Assembly: GCA_964617625.1 (NCBI GenBank)
Contig: CAZTZL010000059.1
Span: 1-16,068 of the forward strand
Length of the DNA: 16,068 nt
Direction of reading: 5' to 3'
Source of the DNA: CAZTZL01 sp964617625
GTDB taxonomy: Bacteria > Zhuqueibacterota > QNDG01 > DSAB01
Each line of letters starts with the position of its first letter. The stretch's first letter is position 1. The translations under genes and the position numbers were made by a program. Below the pieces are notes generated by a model. That model made no database searches. It was not told the DNA's origin and saw nothing but the letters and a program-made list of their open reading frames with translations. This document shows positions 8,064 to 15,144 of the stretch, in pieces.

Positions 8064-8834
8064 ATGAAAAAGCAATCCAAGACATTATGGTTTCTTCTTA
8101 CAATGCTGTTTCTGATCGCACTCACAGCAGCACTGCGCGCGGATGTTTACATGAAACAAAAGCACCACACCGATGCCGTTTCCATGATGGGCCAAAATCA
8201 GCCTGCCAGAGATGTTATTGAAGAAGTCTGGCTCACCGACAGCGGTTTTCGAAATAATTCGGAAGATAACACCATGATCATGATGTTTGATAAACAAAAA
8301 ATGATCATGATCAATCATAAAGACAAAACCTATGCAGACATGCCCATGAATTTTACCGGGATGATGTCAGCGGCTGGCAAAGAAAAGGATCAGGATAATG
8401 AAGAAATGGAAGGTCAGCAGGAAATGATGCAGAACATGATGCAGGGCATGATGAAAGTCGAGGTCTCTGTTCAACCGACAAATGAGTCGAAAGTCATTAA
8501 TGGCTGGAAATGTAAAAAGTATATCATGACAATGAATACATTTATGGGTGAAAACAACTCTGAAATCTGGGCGACTGAAGATTTGAAAATCGATCCCAGG
8601 CTTTATGCTAAATTCACCACAGCTCTCAGTACTGTCAATCCCGCCATGAAAGATATGGCCGGAACCATGATGGAAGAAATGAAAAAAATTAAGGGTGTGC
8701 AGGTGTTGACAATTTCGAACCAAAAAGTAATGAACCAAAGCATCTCATCATCCACCGAACTGCTGGATTATAAAACCGGCACCGCGCCGGATAACCTGTT
8801 TGAAATACCGGCAGGCTATAAAAAGGCAAAATAA
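8064..8834 (+). CDS. Met-rich secreted protein, DUF4412-like
   Basis: This 256-residue protein is exported: residues 1-26 form a signal peptide ending ALRA before Asp27. The mature protein starts DVYMKQKHHTDAVSMMG, then has a strand-rich section and INHKDKTYADMPM, a pattern I associate with DUF4412 proteins of FCB bacteria, a periplasmic beta-barrel-like group of unknown function. It has 30 Met residues (about 12%), including the regular MM pairs of 121-130 (MMQNMMQGMM) and the TMIMMF and KMIMIN strands. The Met clusters could bind Cu(I) or simply make a greasy surface; the sequence does not decide. The linker at 104-120 is acidic and rich in Gln and Glu. The SD aaggag at 8052-8057 with a 6-nt spacer fixes the start. 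Two short hairpins (8842-8854 and just after) follow the gene. Confidence 0.75.
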   Translation: MKKQSKTLWFLLTMLFLIALTAALRADVYMKQKHHTDAVSMMGQNQPARDVIEEVWLTDSGFRNNSEDNTMIMMFDKQKMIMINHKDKTYADMPMNFTGMMSAAGKEKDQDNEEMEGQQEMMQNMMQGMMKVEVSVQPTNESKVINGWKCKKYIMTMNTFMGENNSEIWATEDLKIDPRLYAKFTTALSTVNPAMKDMAGTMMEEMKKIKGVQVLTISNQKVMNQSISSSTELLDYKTGTAPDNLFEIPAGYKKAK

Positions 8835-8923
8835 AAGGGATGGACTTATAGTCCTGTCAATTTCTTTCGATTGATCAGAATGATTATACTATTAAAAAAT
8901 TGATAATTCACAAGGAGGCGCAC

Positions 8924-10390
8924 ATGGAGCGAAAAAAGTTCTCAAATTGTTTATTATTGTCCTCAATCATTCTCCTTTTCATCTGGATCGGATGCACAAA
9001 GACCCAGGATGAAAAGATTCCTATCACAACATCATCCAAAACCGCGCTCGAGAATTATTTAAAAGGAAGAGAACTTGCTGATAAACTCCGCGGGCAGGAA
9101 TCGATTCAATACTGGGAAAAAGCCATTGCCGAAGATCCTGAATTCGCCATGGCCTACTACAATCTGGCTTTGGTTTCTCCTACTGCAAAAGGATTTTTTG
9201 AAAATCTGGACAAAGCAGCCTCTCTGACAGATAAAGTCTCCGAAGGTGAACGTCTTATTATTCTCGGAGCCAAGGCAGCCGCGAATGGATTTCCCATAAA
9301 ACAGAAAGAACTTTTAACCGAACTGGTTGTCAAATATCCCGGAGACGAGCGCGCCCACAATGATCTGGGAGATTACTATTACGGGGTTCAGGATTATGCG
9401 CTTGCTATCGATGAATACAAGATGGCCGGAAAAATCAATCCCGATTTCTCACAATTGTACAATCAGATGGGTTATGCATACCGTTTTCTCGAGGATTATA
9501 ACGATGCGGAAGACGCATTCAAAAAATATATCGCGCTGACTCCGGATGATCCCAATCCATACGATTCCTATGCCGAACTGTTGATGAAAATTGGAAAATA
9601 CAATGCCTCGATCGACAATTACAGAAAAGCCCTTTCCATCGATCCCAACTTCGTTGCTTCACACATTGGCATCGCAACCGATCTCAATTTCAAGAACGAT
9701 CACAAGGAAGCCCGGGAGCAGTTGATGAAACTTCAGGCAATTGCCCGGGATACCGGTGAAAGGCGGGCTGCACACTTTGCAACGGCTGTTTCCTTTGCAG
9801 ACGAAGGCAAACTGGACGATGCGCTCGATGAATTAAAAAAGCAGTACATCATCGCATCCAACATTGACGACGCAAATGCAATGAGCGGCGATCTGGTGAC
9901 TATGGGAGATATCTTGCTCGAAATGGGAAGACCGGACAAAGCCGCCCAGAAATACGAAGACGCATTAAAGGTTTCGGAATCCTCCGGCCTGTCCAAGGAA
10001 GTTAAGGAAAATAATCAGCGTCAACATCTTTACAATACAGGAAGAGTGGCTCTGTATGAAAAAGAGTATGCAGAAGCCAAAGCCAAGGCATCCGAATTTC
10101 TGAAAACCGCTGAAGGAATAAATAATGTTTTCATGACCCGGCTGGCACACCAGCTCTTCGGCATGATTGCGCTTGAAGAAAGAGATTACAGCAAAGCCAT
10201 TGAAGAGCTTGAGCAATCCAACCTTCAGGACCCCTATAATCTTTACCGGTTATCCAAAGCCTATGCAGGGAAGGGCGACCGTGAGAATTCGCTGGAATAC
10301 CTCATGAAAACTGCGAAATTCAATTCATTGAATGACCTGAGTTATGCATTTATCCGGGCCAAAGCAATTAAGGAACTGGAAACCAGATAA
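8924..10390 (+). CDS. TPR-repeat lipoprotein
   Basis: This 488-residue protein begins with a lipoprotein signal (hydrophobic core, then WIG before Cys24) and continues as tandem tetratricopeptide repeats. Recognisable units include ESIQYWEKAIAEDPEFAMAYYNLAL, the repeat from about residue 147 (DLGDYYYGVQDYALAIDEY), NQMGYAYRFLEDYNDAEDAF, SYAELLMKIGKYNASIDNY, TMGDILLEMGRPDKAAQKY and a C-terminal pair ending near YSKAIEELEQ. It should be a membrane-anchored periplasmic scaffold for protein contacts, with no catalytic domain. The start at 8924 has aaggagg at 8912-8918; an in-frame TTG at 8900 is rejected because it would lie upstream of that SD. A strong terminator follows 28 bp after the stop. 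The gene is 89 bp downstream of the Met-rich protein gene and could be co-transcribed with it. The binding partner is unknown. Confidence 0.9.
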   Translation: MERKKFSNCLLLSSIILLFIWIGCTKTQDEKIPITTSSKTALENYLKGRELADKLRGQESIQYWEKAIAEDPEFAMAYYNLALVSPTAKGFFENLDKAASLTDKVSEGERLIILGAKAAANGFPIKQKELLTELVVKYPGDERAHNDLGDYYYGVQDYALAIDEYKMAGKINPDFSQLYNQMGYAYRFLEDYNDAEDAFKKYIALTPDDPNPYDSYAELLMKIGKYNASIDNYRKALSIDPNFVASHIGIATDLNFKNDHKEAREQLMKLQAIARDTGERRAAHFATAVSFADEGKLDDALDELKKQYIIASNIDDANAMSGDLVTMGDILLEMGRPDKAAQKYEDALKVSESSGLSKEVKENNQRQHLYNTGRVALYEKEYAEAKAKASEFLKTAEGINNVFMTRLAHQLFGMIALEERDYSKAIEELEQSNLQDPYNLYRLSKAYAGKGDRENSLEYLMKTAKFNSLNDLSYAFIRAKAIKELETR

Positions 10391-10418
10391 CCTCGATCTT
10401 ATTATTTTTTCGACACTA

Positions 10419-10453
10419 AACCGCTCCGGCCTATCTGCACCGGAGCGGTTTTT
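10419..10453 (+). terminator. Rho-independent terminator after the TPR gene
   Basis: A perfect 11-bp stem (aaccgctccgg at 10419-10429 with ccggagcggtt at 10440-10450) encloses a 10-nt loop and runs into a short T tract. It ends the transcript of the TPR lipoprotein. Confidence 0.9.
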
Positions 10454-10511
10454 ATTCCAATTCAAATCAATAATTCCTTCCACCATTTCACTTTTATCAC
10501 AAAAAATTCAC

Positions 10512-10539
10512 TTGACATTTTTAATGATTTTACTTTATT
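10512..10539 (+). promoter_or_regulatory. Candidate promoter for the cysteine hydrolase gene
   Basis: A perfect ttgaca (10512-10517) has a -10 candidate tttatt (10534-10539) 16 bp further on. The start-to-start offset of 22 nt is the same as in the candidates at 11538, 13307 and 14370. The -10 is poor, so this is a modest call. Confidence 0.35.
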
Positions 10540-10668
10540 GGAATATACCTTTCTTGCTTCAAGCAAGATATTCCTTGTTCTTCTTTTTTAGAAAAACAGC
10601 AGGAAACTGAATCGATCAAATTAATTCCGATAACAGAAAAACAACCGAATACCGGGAGATAGCATAAG

Positions 10669-11355
10669 ATGAAACTCTTCTCAGAACAGCAGGTTCTGCA
10701 ATACGCAAAAAAAGCATATCAATCCGGCGACGCAAAATTCCCAATCAAGAAAGAAAAATGCGCGCTGCTCGTCATCGACATGCAGGAGGAATTTGTCCAG
10801 CCGCACACGACACCGTACTGGATACCTGAGGCCACCCGGCAGGTGCCCCTGATCAAGGAACTAGTCGCATCCTGCCGCCAACACGCCGTTCCGGTGATCT
10901 TTACCGTATTTTCAAAAACAAACAATTATTTAGACAGGCCGGCCTCCGGCAAATTCATGCCCAACCGGTATCCGGATCTGGATATCGACCAGTCCGAATA
11001 TTTTGTCAACAGCAAAGTCTGGAAAGAATTGAAGCCCCAAAAGGACGATCTTGTTATTTACAAACCTTCCTATGGAGCGTTTTATGACACGCCTCTGGAA
11101 ACCATATTGAAAAATTTAAACCGCGACACCATCATTATCTGCGGCACCATGACAAATTTCTGCTGCGGGACCACAGCGCGTCAGGGGTACGAGCGAGGGT
11201 TCAAAGTCATTTTCGGCAGCGACGTCACCTCGACCGACGATACTGCCATGCAGGAACCGGAATTAAAAGTGTTGAGAAAAGGTTTCGCCAGAGTGTTAAG
11301 TGCCGAACAGATCGTATCCGCGCTGAATGAATCAAAACCAATTGATGAGGTGTAA
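10669..11355 (+). CDS. Isochorismatase-family cysteine hydrolase
   Basis: This 228-residue cytoplasmic enzyme has the isochorismatase fold. Its Asp-Lys-Cys triad is visible: Asp37 in LLVIDMQEEF, Lys132 in YKPSYGAF and Cys165 in GTMTNFCCGTTAR, where Cys165 is the first of two adjacent Cys. Members hydrolyse small amides or vinyl ethers, for example nicotinamide, N-carbamoyl compounds, ureido compounds or isochorismate. The window gives no pathway partner that would pick one. The extended N-terminus (MKLFSEQQVLQYAKKAYQSG) is slightly longer than in minimal nicotinamidase-like members. SD gggag is at 10654-10658 with a 10-nt spacer. The gene is flanked by an upstream terminator and a repeat-bearing gap downstream, so it is probably monocistronic. 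Confidence 0.92.
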   Translation: MKLFSEQQVLQYAKKAYQSGDAKFPIKKEKCALLVIDMQEEFVQPHTTPYWIPEATRQVPLIKELVASCRQHAVPVIFTVFSKTNNYLDRPASGKFMPNRYPDLDIDQSEYFVNSKVWKELKPQKDDLVIYKPSYGAFYDTPLETILKNLNRDTIIICGTMTNFCCGTTARQGYERGFKVIFGSDVTSTDDTAMQEPELKVLRKGFARVLSAEQIVSALNESKPIDEV

Positions 11356-11410
11356 CATATAAAAGTTAAAATCATAATGATTCGTTCCATGAATCCTATC
11401 GTAAAAATCC

Positions 11411-11430
11411 ATAAGTATCAATAAGTATCA
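11411..11430. repeat. Perfect 10-bp tandem duplication
   Basis: The unit ataagtatca occurs twice back to back, followed by a weak hairpin (ttcgg and ccgaa arms near 11432-11447). It lies in the gap between the cysteine hydrolase and the HU operon. Confidence 0.9.
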
Positions 11431-11464
11431 TTTCGGTTTTATCCCGAAGTCGCATAATAACAAA

Positions 11465-11503
11465 ACCTGCCCTGCTGTTCGTCCAAAGTTGAACTCAGAC
11501 GAC
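11465..11503. repeat. Degenerate copy 1 of the palindromic intergenic repeat family
   Basis: The stretch aacctgccctgctg, then gtccaaagt, tga and actcagac (11481-11500), matches the right-hand copy at 16021-16064 in order, with its second arm decayed. It is the leftmost and most degraded member of the family. Confidence 0.6.
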
Positions 11504-11537
11504 CTGGTCCCCAATCATTTAATTTCCGAGAATTTTC

Positions 11538-11566
11538 TTGACTTTCTTGATAAATATAGTTTATTT
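11538..11566 (+). promoter_or_regulatory. Candidate promoter of the HU / HU-LysM operon
   Basis: ttgact (11538-11543) is followed at a 22-nt offset by tttatttaga (11560-11569) and tctttat (11574-11580). The same three blocks occur at the same spacing upstream of the zinc-ribbon gene (13307, 13329, 13343), which supports a functional element. It lies about 70 bp before the first HU start. Confidence 0.45.
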
Positions 11567-11633
11567 AGACTTGTCTTTATGCCTTTGACAGTAACCGCAT
11601 TAATCTAGTGCCGCACATTAATAAGGAGGCAAT

Positions 11634-11924
11634 ATGACTTACGCGGATACAATCAAACATCTCTCATCCCGTTATAATCTTCCTCAAACCAAAATAAAAG
11701 AAATTCTAAAAAGCAGTACAATCATTATTAAAAATATTCTTGACCAGGACATCGGAATCAGCATACCCGGTCTGGGAACATTTCACACGCATGTCGTCCA
11801 AAAACGAAAATACTACAATCCCTACTATAAATGCCTCATGCTTCTTCCGCAGAAGCGGGTCATCCATTTTAGGGCAAGCTCGTCTCTCAAAGATGAGATA
11901 AAAGACACAAGGATCGTGAAATGA
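11634..11924 (+). CDS. HU/IHF-family DNA-binding protein (divergent, soluble)
   Basis: This 96-residue protein has the HU layout: two N-terminal helices (residues 3-37), the turn IPGLGTF (44-50), a beta-arm with the conserved NP (Asn62-Pro63) and a C-terminal strand and helix (VIHFRASSSLKDEI). The arm departs from canonical HU: YYNPYYKCLMLLPQKR replaces the usual RNPQTGE sequence and is rich in Tyr, so its DNA contacts may differ. HU proteins bend DNA as homo- or heterodimers. Its stop overlaps the start of the next gene (ATGA), which also encodes an HU domain, so the two are probably made together and may pair. SD aaggagg is at 11623-11629. It is less likely to be the cell's main HU, given the divergent arm and specialised context. 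Confidence 0.88.
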   Translation: MTYADTIKHLSSRYNLPQTKIKEILKSSTIIIKNILDQDIGISIPGLGTFHTHVVQKRKYYNPYYKCLMLLPQKRVIHFRASSSLKDEIKDTRIVK

Positions 11925-12943
11925 ACCAAAAGCTCACCTTTACTGAACTTGTCGAAAAAATTGCCAATGAGACAGGAGCCGCCCGTCAACTGATTCATAA
12001 TCTGTTGCTTGATGAAGTGCAACTGGTTAAAGAGGATCTCAAGCGCGACGGCGTCGCGACCATTCACGGACTCGGTCACTTTCGATTAACCTGGCATAAG
12101 GCAAGACCCGGCCACAATCCTCAGACGGGTGAGGAGATCGAAATTCCCGCCCACAGTTCGGTTAATTTCAAGACACAGGCAGATTTGGGACGATATATCA
12201 ACCGCCAATACGACCATTTAAAACCGCAAATGGTGAAAGGCGATGTTCAAAATGAAGGGGATAAAACGATCATCAGCAAGCCTATAGAATCGGAGATCGC
12301 TCCTGAATACGAACCCTACCCGGAAAAAGGAAAAAAGAAGAAACGATCAAGATTCTGGATCGCATTATTCCTCCTGATTTTCATTATTATCATCCTGTTT
12401 GTGATTATCAGGACTTGCACCGAAAAGCCTGGAACAAAGCTCAGCAAATCTACTGTCTCGAAAAAGGTTAAAGAGAAGGAAACAGTACTGCCCCAAGCAG
12501 CTGAAAAGATCGAAAGCCCAATAACTGAAGATAAAATCCGGATAGGGACGCCAGGAAGTCATCATACAGTTATTCCGGGCGACAACCTGTGGAAGATATC
12601 TTCCCGTTATTACACCCAGGGCGAACTATGGCCCAATATCTACCGCGCCAATCTGAACCAAATTTCAAACCCAGATGTGCTAATACCCGACAGCAGAATT
12701 CTGGTACCTGACCTGATTGGAAAACCGGGAGCCTGGACCCGGAAAGATGTAGAAGACATCTCCGCCGGTTTTATAGAAGCCTATCTCTTTTACAAAAACA
12801 GGAATAGAACAAAGGCACTCAACTGCCTCTGGGTGGTTCATAAATGGGATGCGACTCAGGTGATTGCGAAATATCACAGCAAAATAAATTCGAACGACCT
12901 CGAATCGGTAAAGAACATCCCGGGCACTCCTCGGATTAAATGA
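11921..12943 (+). CDS. Membrane-anchored HU domain protein with periplasmic LysM
   Basis: This 340-residue protein joins four parts. Residues 1-94 are a near-canonical HU domain (HGLGHF at 49-54, arm ARPGHNPQTGEEIEIP with the conserved Pro67). Residues 95-135 are a linker, and KGKKKKRSR (136-144) is a strong positive-inside stop. Residues 145-163 are a single hydrophobic helix. After a charged linker, residues 214-265 are a LysM domain (HTVIPGDNLWKISSRYY to ILVPDL), followed by a 75-residue tail with a WTRKDVEDISAGF helix. The topology should place HU in the cytoplasm and LysM in the periplasm, so the protein could link DNA to peptidoglycan. There is no signal peptide. The start overlaps the stop of the upstream HU gene (ATGA), and a terminator follows 27 bp after the stop. 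Related HU-membrane-SPOR proteins have been described computationally in Bacteroidetes. The domains are secure; the tether is inference. Confidence 0.9.
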   Translation: MNQKLTFTELVEKIANETGAARQLIHNLLLDEVQLVKEDLKRDGVATIHGLGHFRLTWHKARPGHNPQTGEEIEIPAHSSVNFKTQADLGRYINRQYDHLKPQMVKGDVQNEGDKTIISKPIESEIAPEYEPYPEKGKKKKRSRFWIALFLLIFIIIILFVIIRTCTEKPGTKLSKSTVSKKVKEKETVLPQAAEKIESPITEDKIRIGTPGSHHTVIPGDNLWKISSRYYTQGELWPNIYRANLNQISNPDVLIPDSRILVPDLIGKPGAWTRKDVEDISAGFIEAYLFYKNRNRTKALNCLWVVHKWDATQVIAKYHSKINSNDLESVKNIPGTPRIK

Positions 12944-12970
12944 TCTTTAGCAACAATTCTTTTTCTTTTT

Positions 12971-13006
12971 AAAACACGGGGGTCCAAACTCCTGGGTTTT
13001 TCTTTT
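12971..13006 (+). terminator. Terminator of the HU / HU-LysM operon
   Basis: A 13-bp imperfect stem (aaaacacgggggt at 12971-12983 with actcctgggtttt at 12988-13000; one mismatch and two G-T pairs) closes a ccaa loop and runs into a T-rich tail. It sits 27 bp after the stop codon. Confidence 0.75.
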
Positions 13007-13040
13007 CGCGGTTACAACTCTTTGTTTGATGATCTCCCCC

Positions 13041-13105
13041 TCCGTGATAAATTGTACTTTGGACGGAACTCCCCCTGCTCCGTTCCGATATGCTTTACCC
13101 CGAAT
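13041..13105. repeat. Copy 2 of the palindromic intergenic repeat family
   Basis: The right arm actttggac (13056-13064) is intact and the left arm is decayed. The following ccccctgctcc, gttcc and accccgaa blocks match, in order, the segment after the core of copy 5 (15248-15285). It occupies part of the 622-bp gap between the HU-LysM and zinc-ribbon genes; no gene is seen in that gap on either strand. Confidence 0.6.
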
Positions 13106-13114
13106 TCAGTAACT

Positions 13115-13230
13115 GTGTGACAATATATCTTTTCAAACGAAGCAAAGTGGAGTGAGAAATCTGTATAACCAAACACATTAAAAAGGTTGCATGATTTCTC
13201 CTCCCGATAAATCGGGACTTGAAATGACAC
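13115..13230. repeat. MITE-like inverted repeat element
   Basis: The left end carries gtgtgaca, tttcaa and gagaaatc in order. The right end carries gatttctc, ttgaa and tgacac, the inverse order and complement, so the ends form imperfect terminal inverted repeats about 40 bp long around an unrelated centre. The right arm also contains the perfect small palindrome tcccgat-aa-atcggga (13203-13218). It has no coding capacity and sits between repeat copies 2 and 3. Confidence 0.55.
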
Positions 13231-13235
13231 CTTCC

Positions 13236-13268
13236 TCCCCCATGCCCGTCCGAAGTTGTACTTCTTAT
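13236..13268. repeat. Copy 3 of the palindromic intergenic repeat family
   Basis: The lead-in ccccatgc and left arm gtccgaagt (13248-13256) are intact, but the right arm breaks off after acttc. The lead-in matches copy 4 at 14263-14270. Confidence 0.65.
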
Positions 13269-13306
13269 GGTTTATTTTATTTTCATTCAACTTCCTGAAA
13301 TATTCC

Positions 13307-13335
13307 TTGATTTTAAGAAATAATTTTGTTTATTT
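13307..13335 (+). promoter_or_regulatory. Candidate promoter of the zinc-ribbon membrane protein gene
   Basis: ttgatt (13307-13312), tttatttaga (13329-13338) and tctttat (13343-13349) repeat, at identical spacing, the blocks upstream of the HU operon. It would give a leader of about 220 nt. Confidence 0.4.
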
Positions 13336-13565
13336 AGATCAATCTTTATCATGCTAAAATGATAGTGACACCACATCTCAAGAACTTGCTGAAAAGGATT
13401 TTGTTGTTAAAAACGGCTGTTCTTTTTGAGAACAATTGTCGGGTAAAACCTTGACCTGCAAAACGAAGATCGCCTCAGATATTTTATCCGAAGCACAATT
13501 TTTCTGGACTTTACAACTTAATAAGAATGAACTCTGAGCGATCCAATTATGATGGAGGTAAAACA

Positions 13566-14162
13566 ATGAAACTCAATCCCCCCGCTGCGCTGGCAGATTA
13601 TACCTATGATGGAAAAGCGGCTTCCCGATCCTCCGCACCGGCTCGCATAGTGGGTTGGCTGGCTTTTCTATCGTTAATCGGAACCGTGCTCGCTTTCATT
13701 TTTCTAACTGAAAACAAACTGTTGATTTTGGGTCTCAGCACTGTCTTTTTCATTCTGTTTGTTGTTTACGTCATTTTCAAAATCTCGAAGCGCCGCCTCC
13801 AATGCACCCAATGCGGACAGAACATGGAGATCATCGATGTGAGCTGGACCCCTGAGGAATGGGAGCAGAAACAGGGGTACAAAATGATAGACGGTTTCAA
13901 AGGAGCGGACGGGAATCTCTACACTGTCGAAAAAGAAAAACGGAGCGGCTCGACTCACTATTTCCTCCATGCCCATCATCAGAGTTGGTATGCATGCCAC
14001 CAGTGCCGTTTATATTTTCTGAAAGCAAGATACTGGAGGGAAACGCTGTTCTCGTCTATAAATAACGAAATGTTTGAGCAGGCAAAGAAATCACTGCTTA
14101 CGGACCCTAAAGCCAGTGATAAGATGAAAGCGGCGTACCGGGAAAGGCTGCAGGGACGTTGA
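13566..14162 (+). CDS. Two-helix membrane protein with split zinc ribbon
   Basis: I do not recognise the family of this 198-residue protein. Two hydrophobic helices (about 28-47 and 52-73) form a hairpin. A cytoplasmic domain then carries two CxxC knuckles, C80-TQ-C83 and C144-HQ-C147, about 60 residues apart, which should bind one Zn ion as a zinc ribbon. Between them lie W94-TPEEWEQKQGY and a His-rich stretch (H131, H135, H137, H138), which could add metal ligands. The C-terminus is a charged helix. The KISKRR after helix 2 suggests the ribbon is cytoplasmic. The start at 13566 has ggaggt at 13554-13559; an in-frame ATG at 13527 lies upstream of that SD and is rejected. No operon partner is evident. 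Confidence 0.85.
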   Translation: MKLNPPAALADYTYDGKAASRSSAPARIVGWLAFLSLIGTVLAFIFLTENKLLILGLSTVFFILFVVYVIFKISKRRLQCTQCGQNMEIIDVSWTPEEWEQKQGYKMIDGFKGADGNLYTVEKEKRSGSTHYFLHAHHQSWYACHQCRLYFLKARYWRETLFSSINNEMFEQAKKSLLTDPKASDKMKAAYRERLQGR

Positions 14163-14261
14163 AATCAAAAATAATCCGCCTTGCAAAAAGAGTAACGCGT
14201 CACGAAAATAGATCCCCTGGAATGACCGGATATCGCTGAAAAGTTTTAAATCCTTAAGGAA

Positions 14262-14293
14262 TCCCCATGCTCATCCGAAGTTGCACTTCGGAT
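14262..14293. repeat. Copy 4 of the palindromic intergenic repeat family
   Basis: Perfect 9-bp arms atccgaagt (14273-14281) and acttcggat (14285-14293) surround tgc. Relative to copy 5 the outer pair has changed from g-c to a-t on both sides, a compensatory change that keeps the stem. Confidence 0.85.
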
Positions 14294-14369
14294 TCCCTTT
14301 TCCCCTCGGATCATTCCGCTCCAGGCTCAGCTTTGATACCGTTTATTTGAATTGAAAATATACGCTGCG

Positions 14370-14397
14370 TTTACAGGATGAATTAAACCAATATAAA
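14370..14397 (+). promoter_or_regulatory. Candidate promoter of the alternative-oxidase-like gene
   Basis: tttaca (14370-14375) and tataaa (14392-14397) each match the sigma-70 consensus at five of six positions and are 16 bp apart. The leader would be about 50 nt. Confidence 0.45.
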
Positions 14398-14450
14398 AAG
14401 CCTTTCAGCCGGTGGGCATTTAATACAAACAAAGACAAGGAAAAGAAATC

Positions 14451-15134
14451 ATGAGCATTGATCTGAAGAAGGAACAGACCGCATCCAGAGAAAGGCCGCG
14501 ATACCGCTATTCATTGCCGGCACGATTCTTCTTTGGGTCGATGGATCTGATAACCGGGAAAAAAACGACACTGGCCAAGGCCAAACTCATTGAAATGCTG
14601 GCCAGTATCCCATACCGTGCCTGGGAATTCCGTCAATACGCCCGGTTGACACGCTGTTATAGAAATCCGGACTCTGTGCGGAAAACGAATGATATCGTCA
14701 CATGGAGCCGGGAAGCACAGGATAACGAATACTGTCACCTGCTTGTTATCCATGAAAAAATGAAAGAGGACGGCATCAGGGATTCCTGGTATCTGTTTCC
14801 GGTGATTCCATTCCTGATCATTATGACCTACGTGCTCATCACACGCGCCATGGCGTTGATCAATATCCGGCGGGCATTCCTTTTCAATGCCGAATTCGAA
14901 GACCACGCCGAACATACCTATGCCGAATTTGTCGAGGACCATCCGCAGATGGAAACCGAGCCGGTCAATAATGACAAAGTGAAAGCATATTGTAATTGTT
15001 CAAACTGGGCCGATGTATTCAGGCGGATCGGACTCGATGAACGGGATCACATGAACAACAGCTTTGTGCTTTGCGGCAAACCTGAGCTGGTTGTCCGATA
15101 TGAAGGCATGCCCGATTTAGCCGTTTATAAATAA
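14451..15134 (+). CDS. Alternative-oxidase-like diiron membrane oxidase
   Basis: This 227-residue protein matches the alternative oxidase (AOX) family, which oxidises quinol and reduces O2 to water without pumping protons, at the inner face of the membrane. All six diiron ligands can be placed: Glu48 (LIEMLASIP, the LETVAAVP position), Glu93 and His96 (NEYCH, for NERMH), Glu150 (FEDHAEHTY, for LEEEAIHTY) and Glu197 with His200 (DERDH, for DEAHH). Tyr157, seven residues after Glu150, matches the conserved catalytic-site Tyr. Residues 113-131 form a hydrophobic helix at the usual membrane position. Overall identity looks low and the Glu150 box is altered, so it could be a specialised branch, and the substrate should not be assumed. 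SD aagga lies at 14437-14441. No other respiratory gene is in the window. Confidence 0.85.
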   Translation: MSIDLKKEQTASRERPRYRYSLPARFFFGSMDLITGKKTTLAKAKLIEMLASIPYRAWEFRQYARLTRCYRNPDSVRKTNDIVTWSREAQDNEYCHLLVIHEKMKEDGIRDSWYLFPVIPFLIIMTYVLITRAMALINIRRAFLFNAEFEDHAEHTYAEFVEDHPQMETEPVNNDKVKAYCNCSNWADVFRRIGLDERDHMNNSFVLCGKPELVVRYEGMPDLAVYK

Positions 15135-15144
15135 TAGCAGCAAA

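Noticed and set aside
10344..10610. Open frame overlapping the end of the TPR gene
   Set aside because: It spans the strong terminator and the AT-rich gap and has no SD; codon usage looks non-coding.
13012..13290. 92-codon - strand open frame in the long gap
   Set aside because: It is made of repeat copies 2 and 3 and the MITE-like element, so its coding appearance comes from repeats; no domain is visible.
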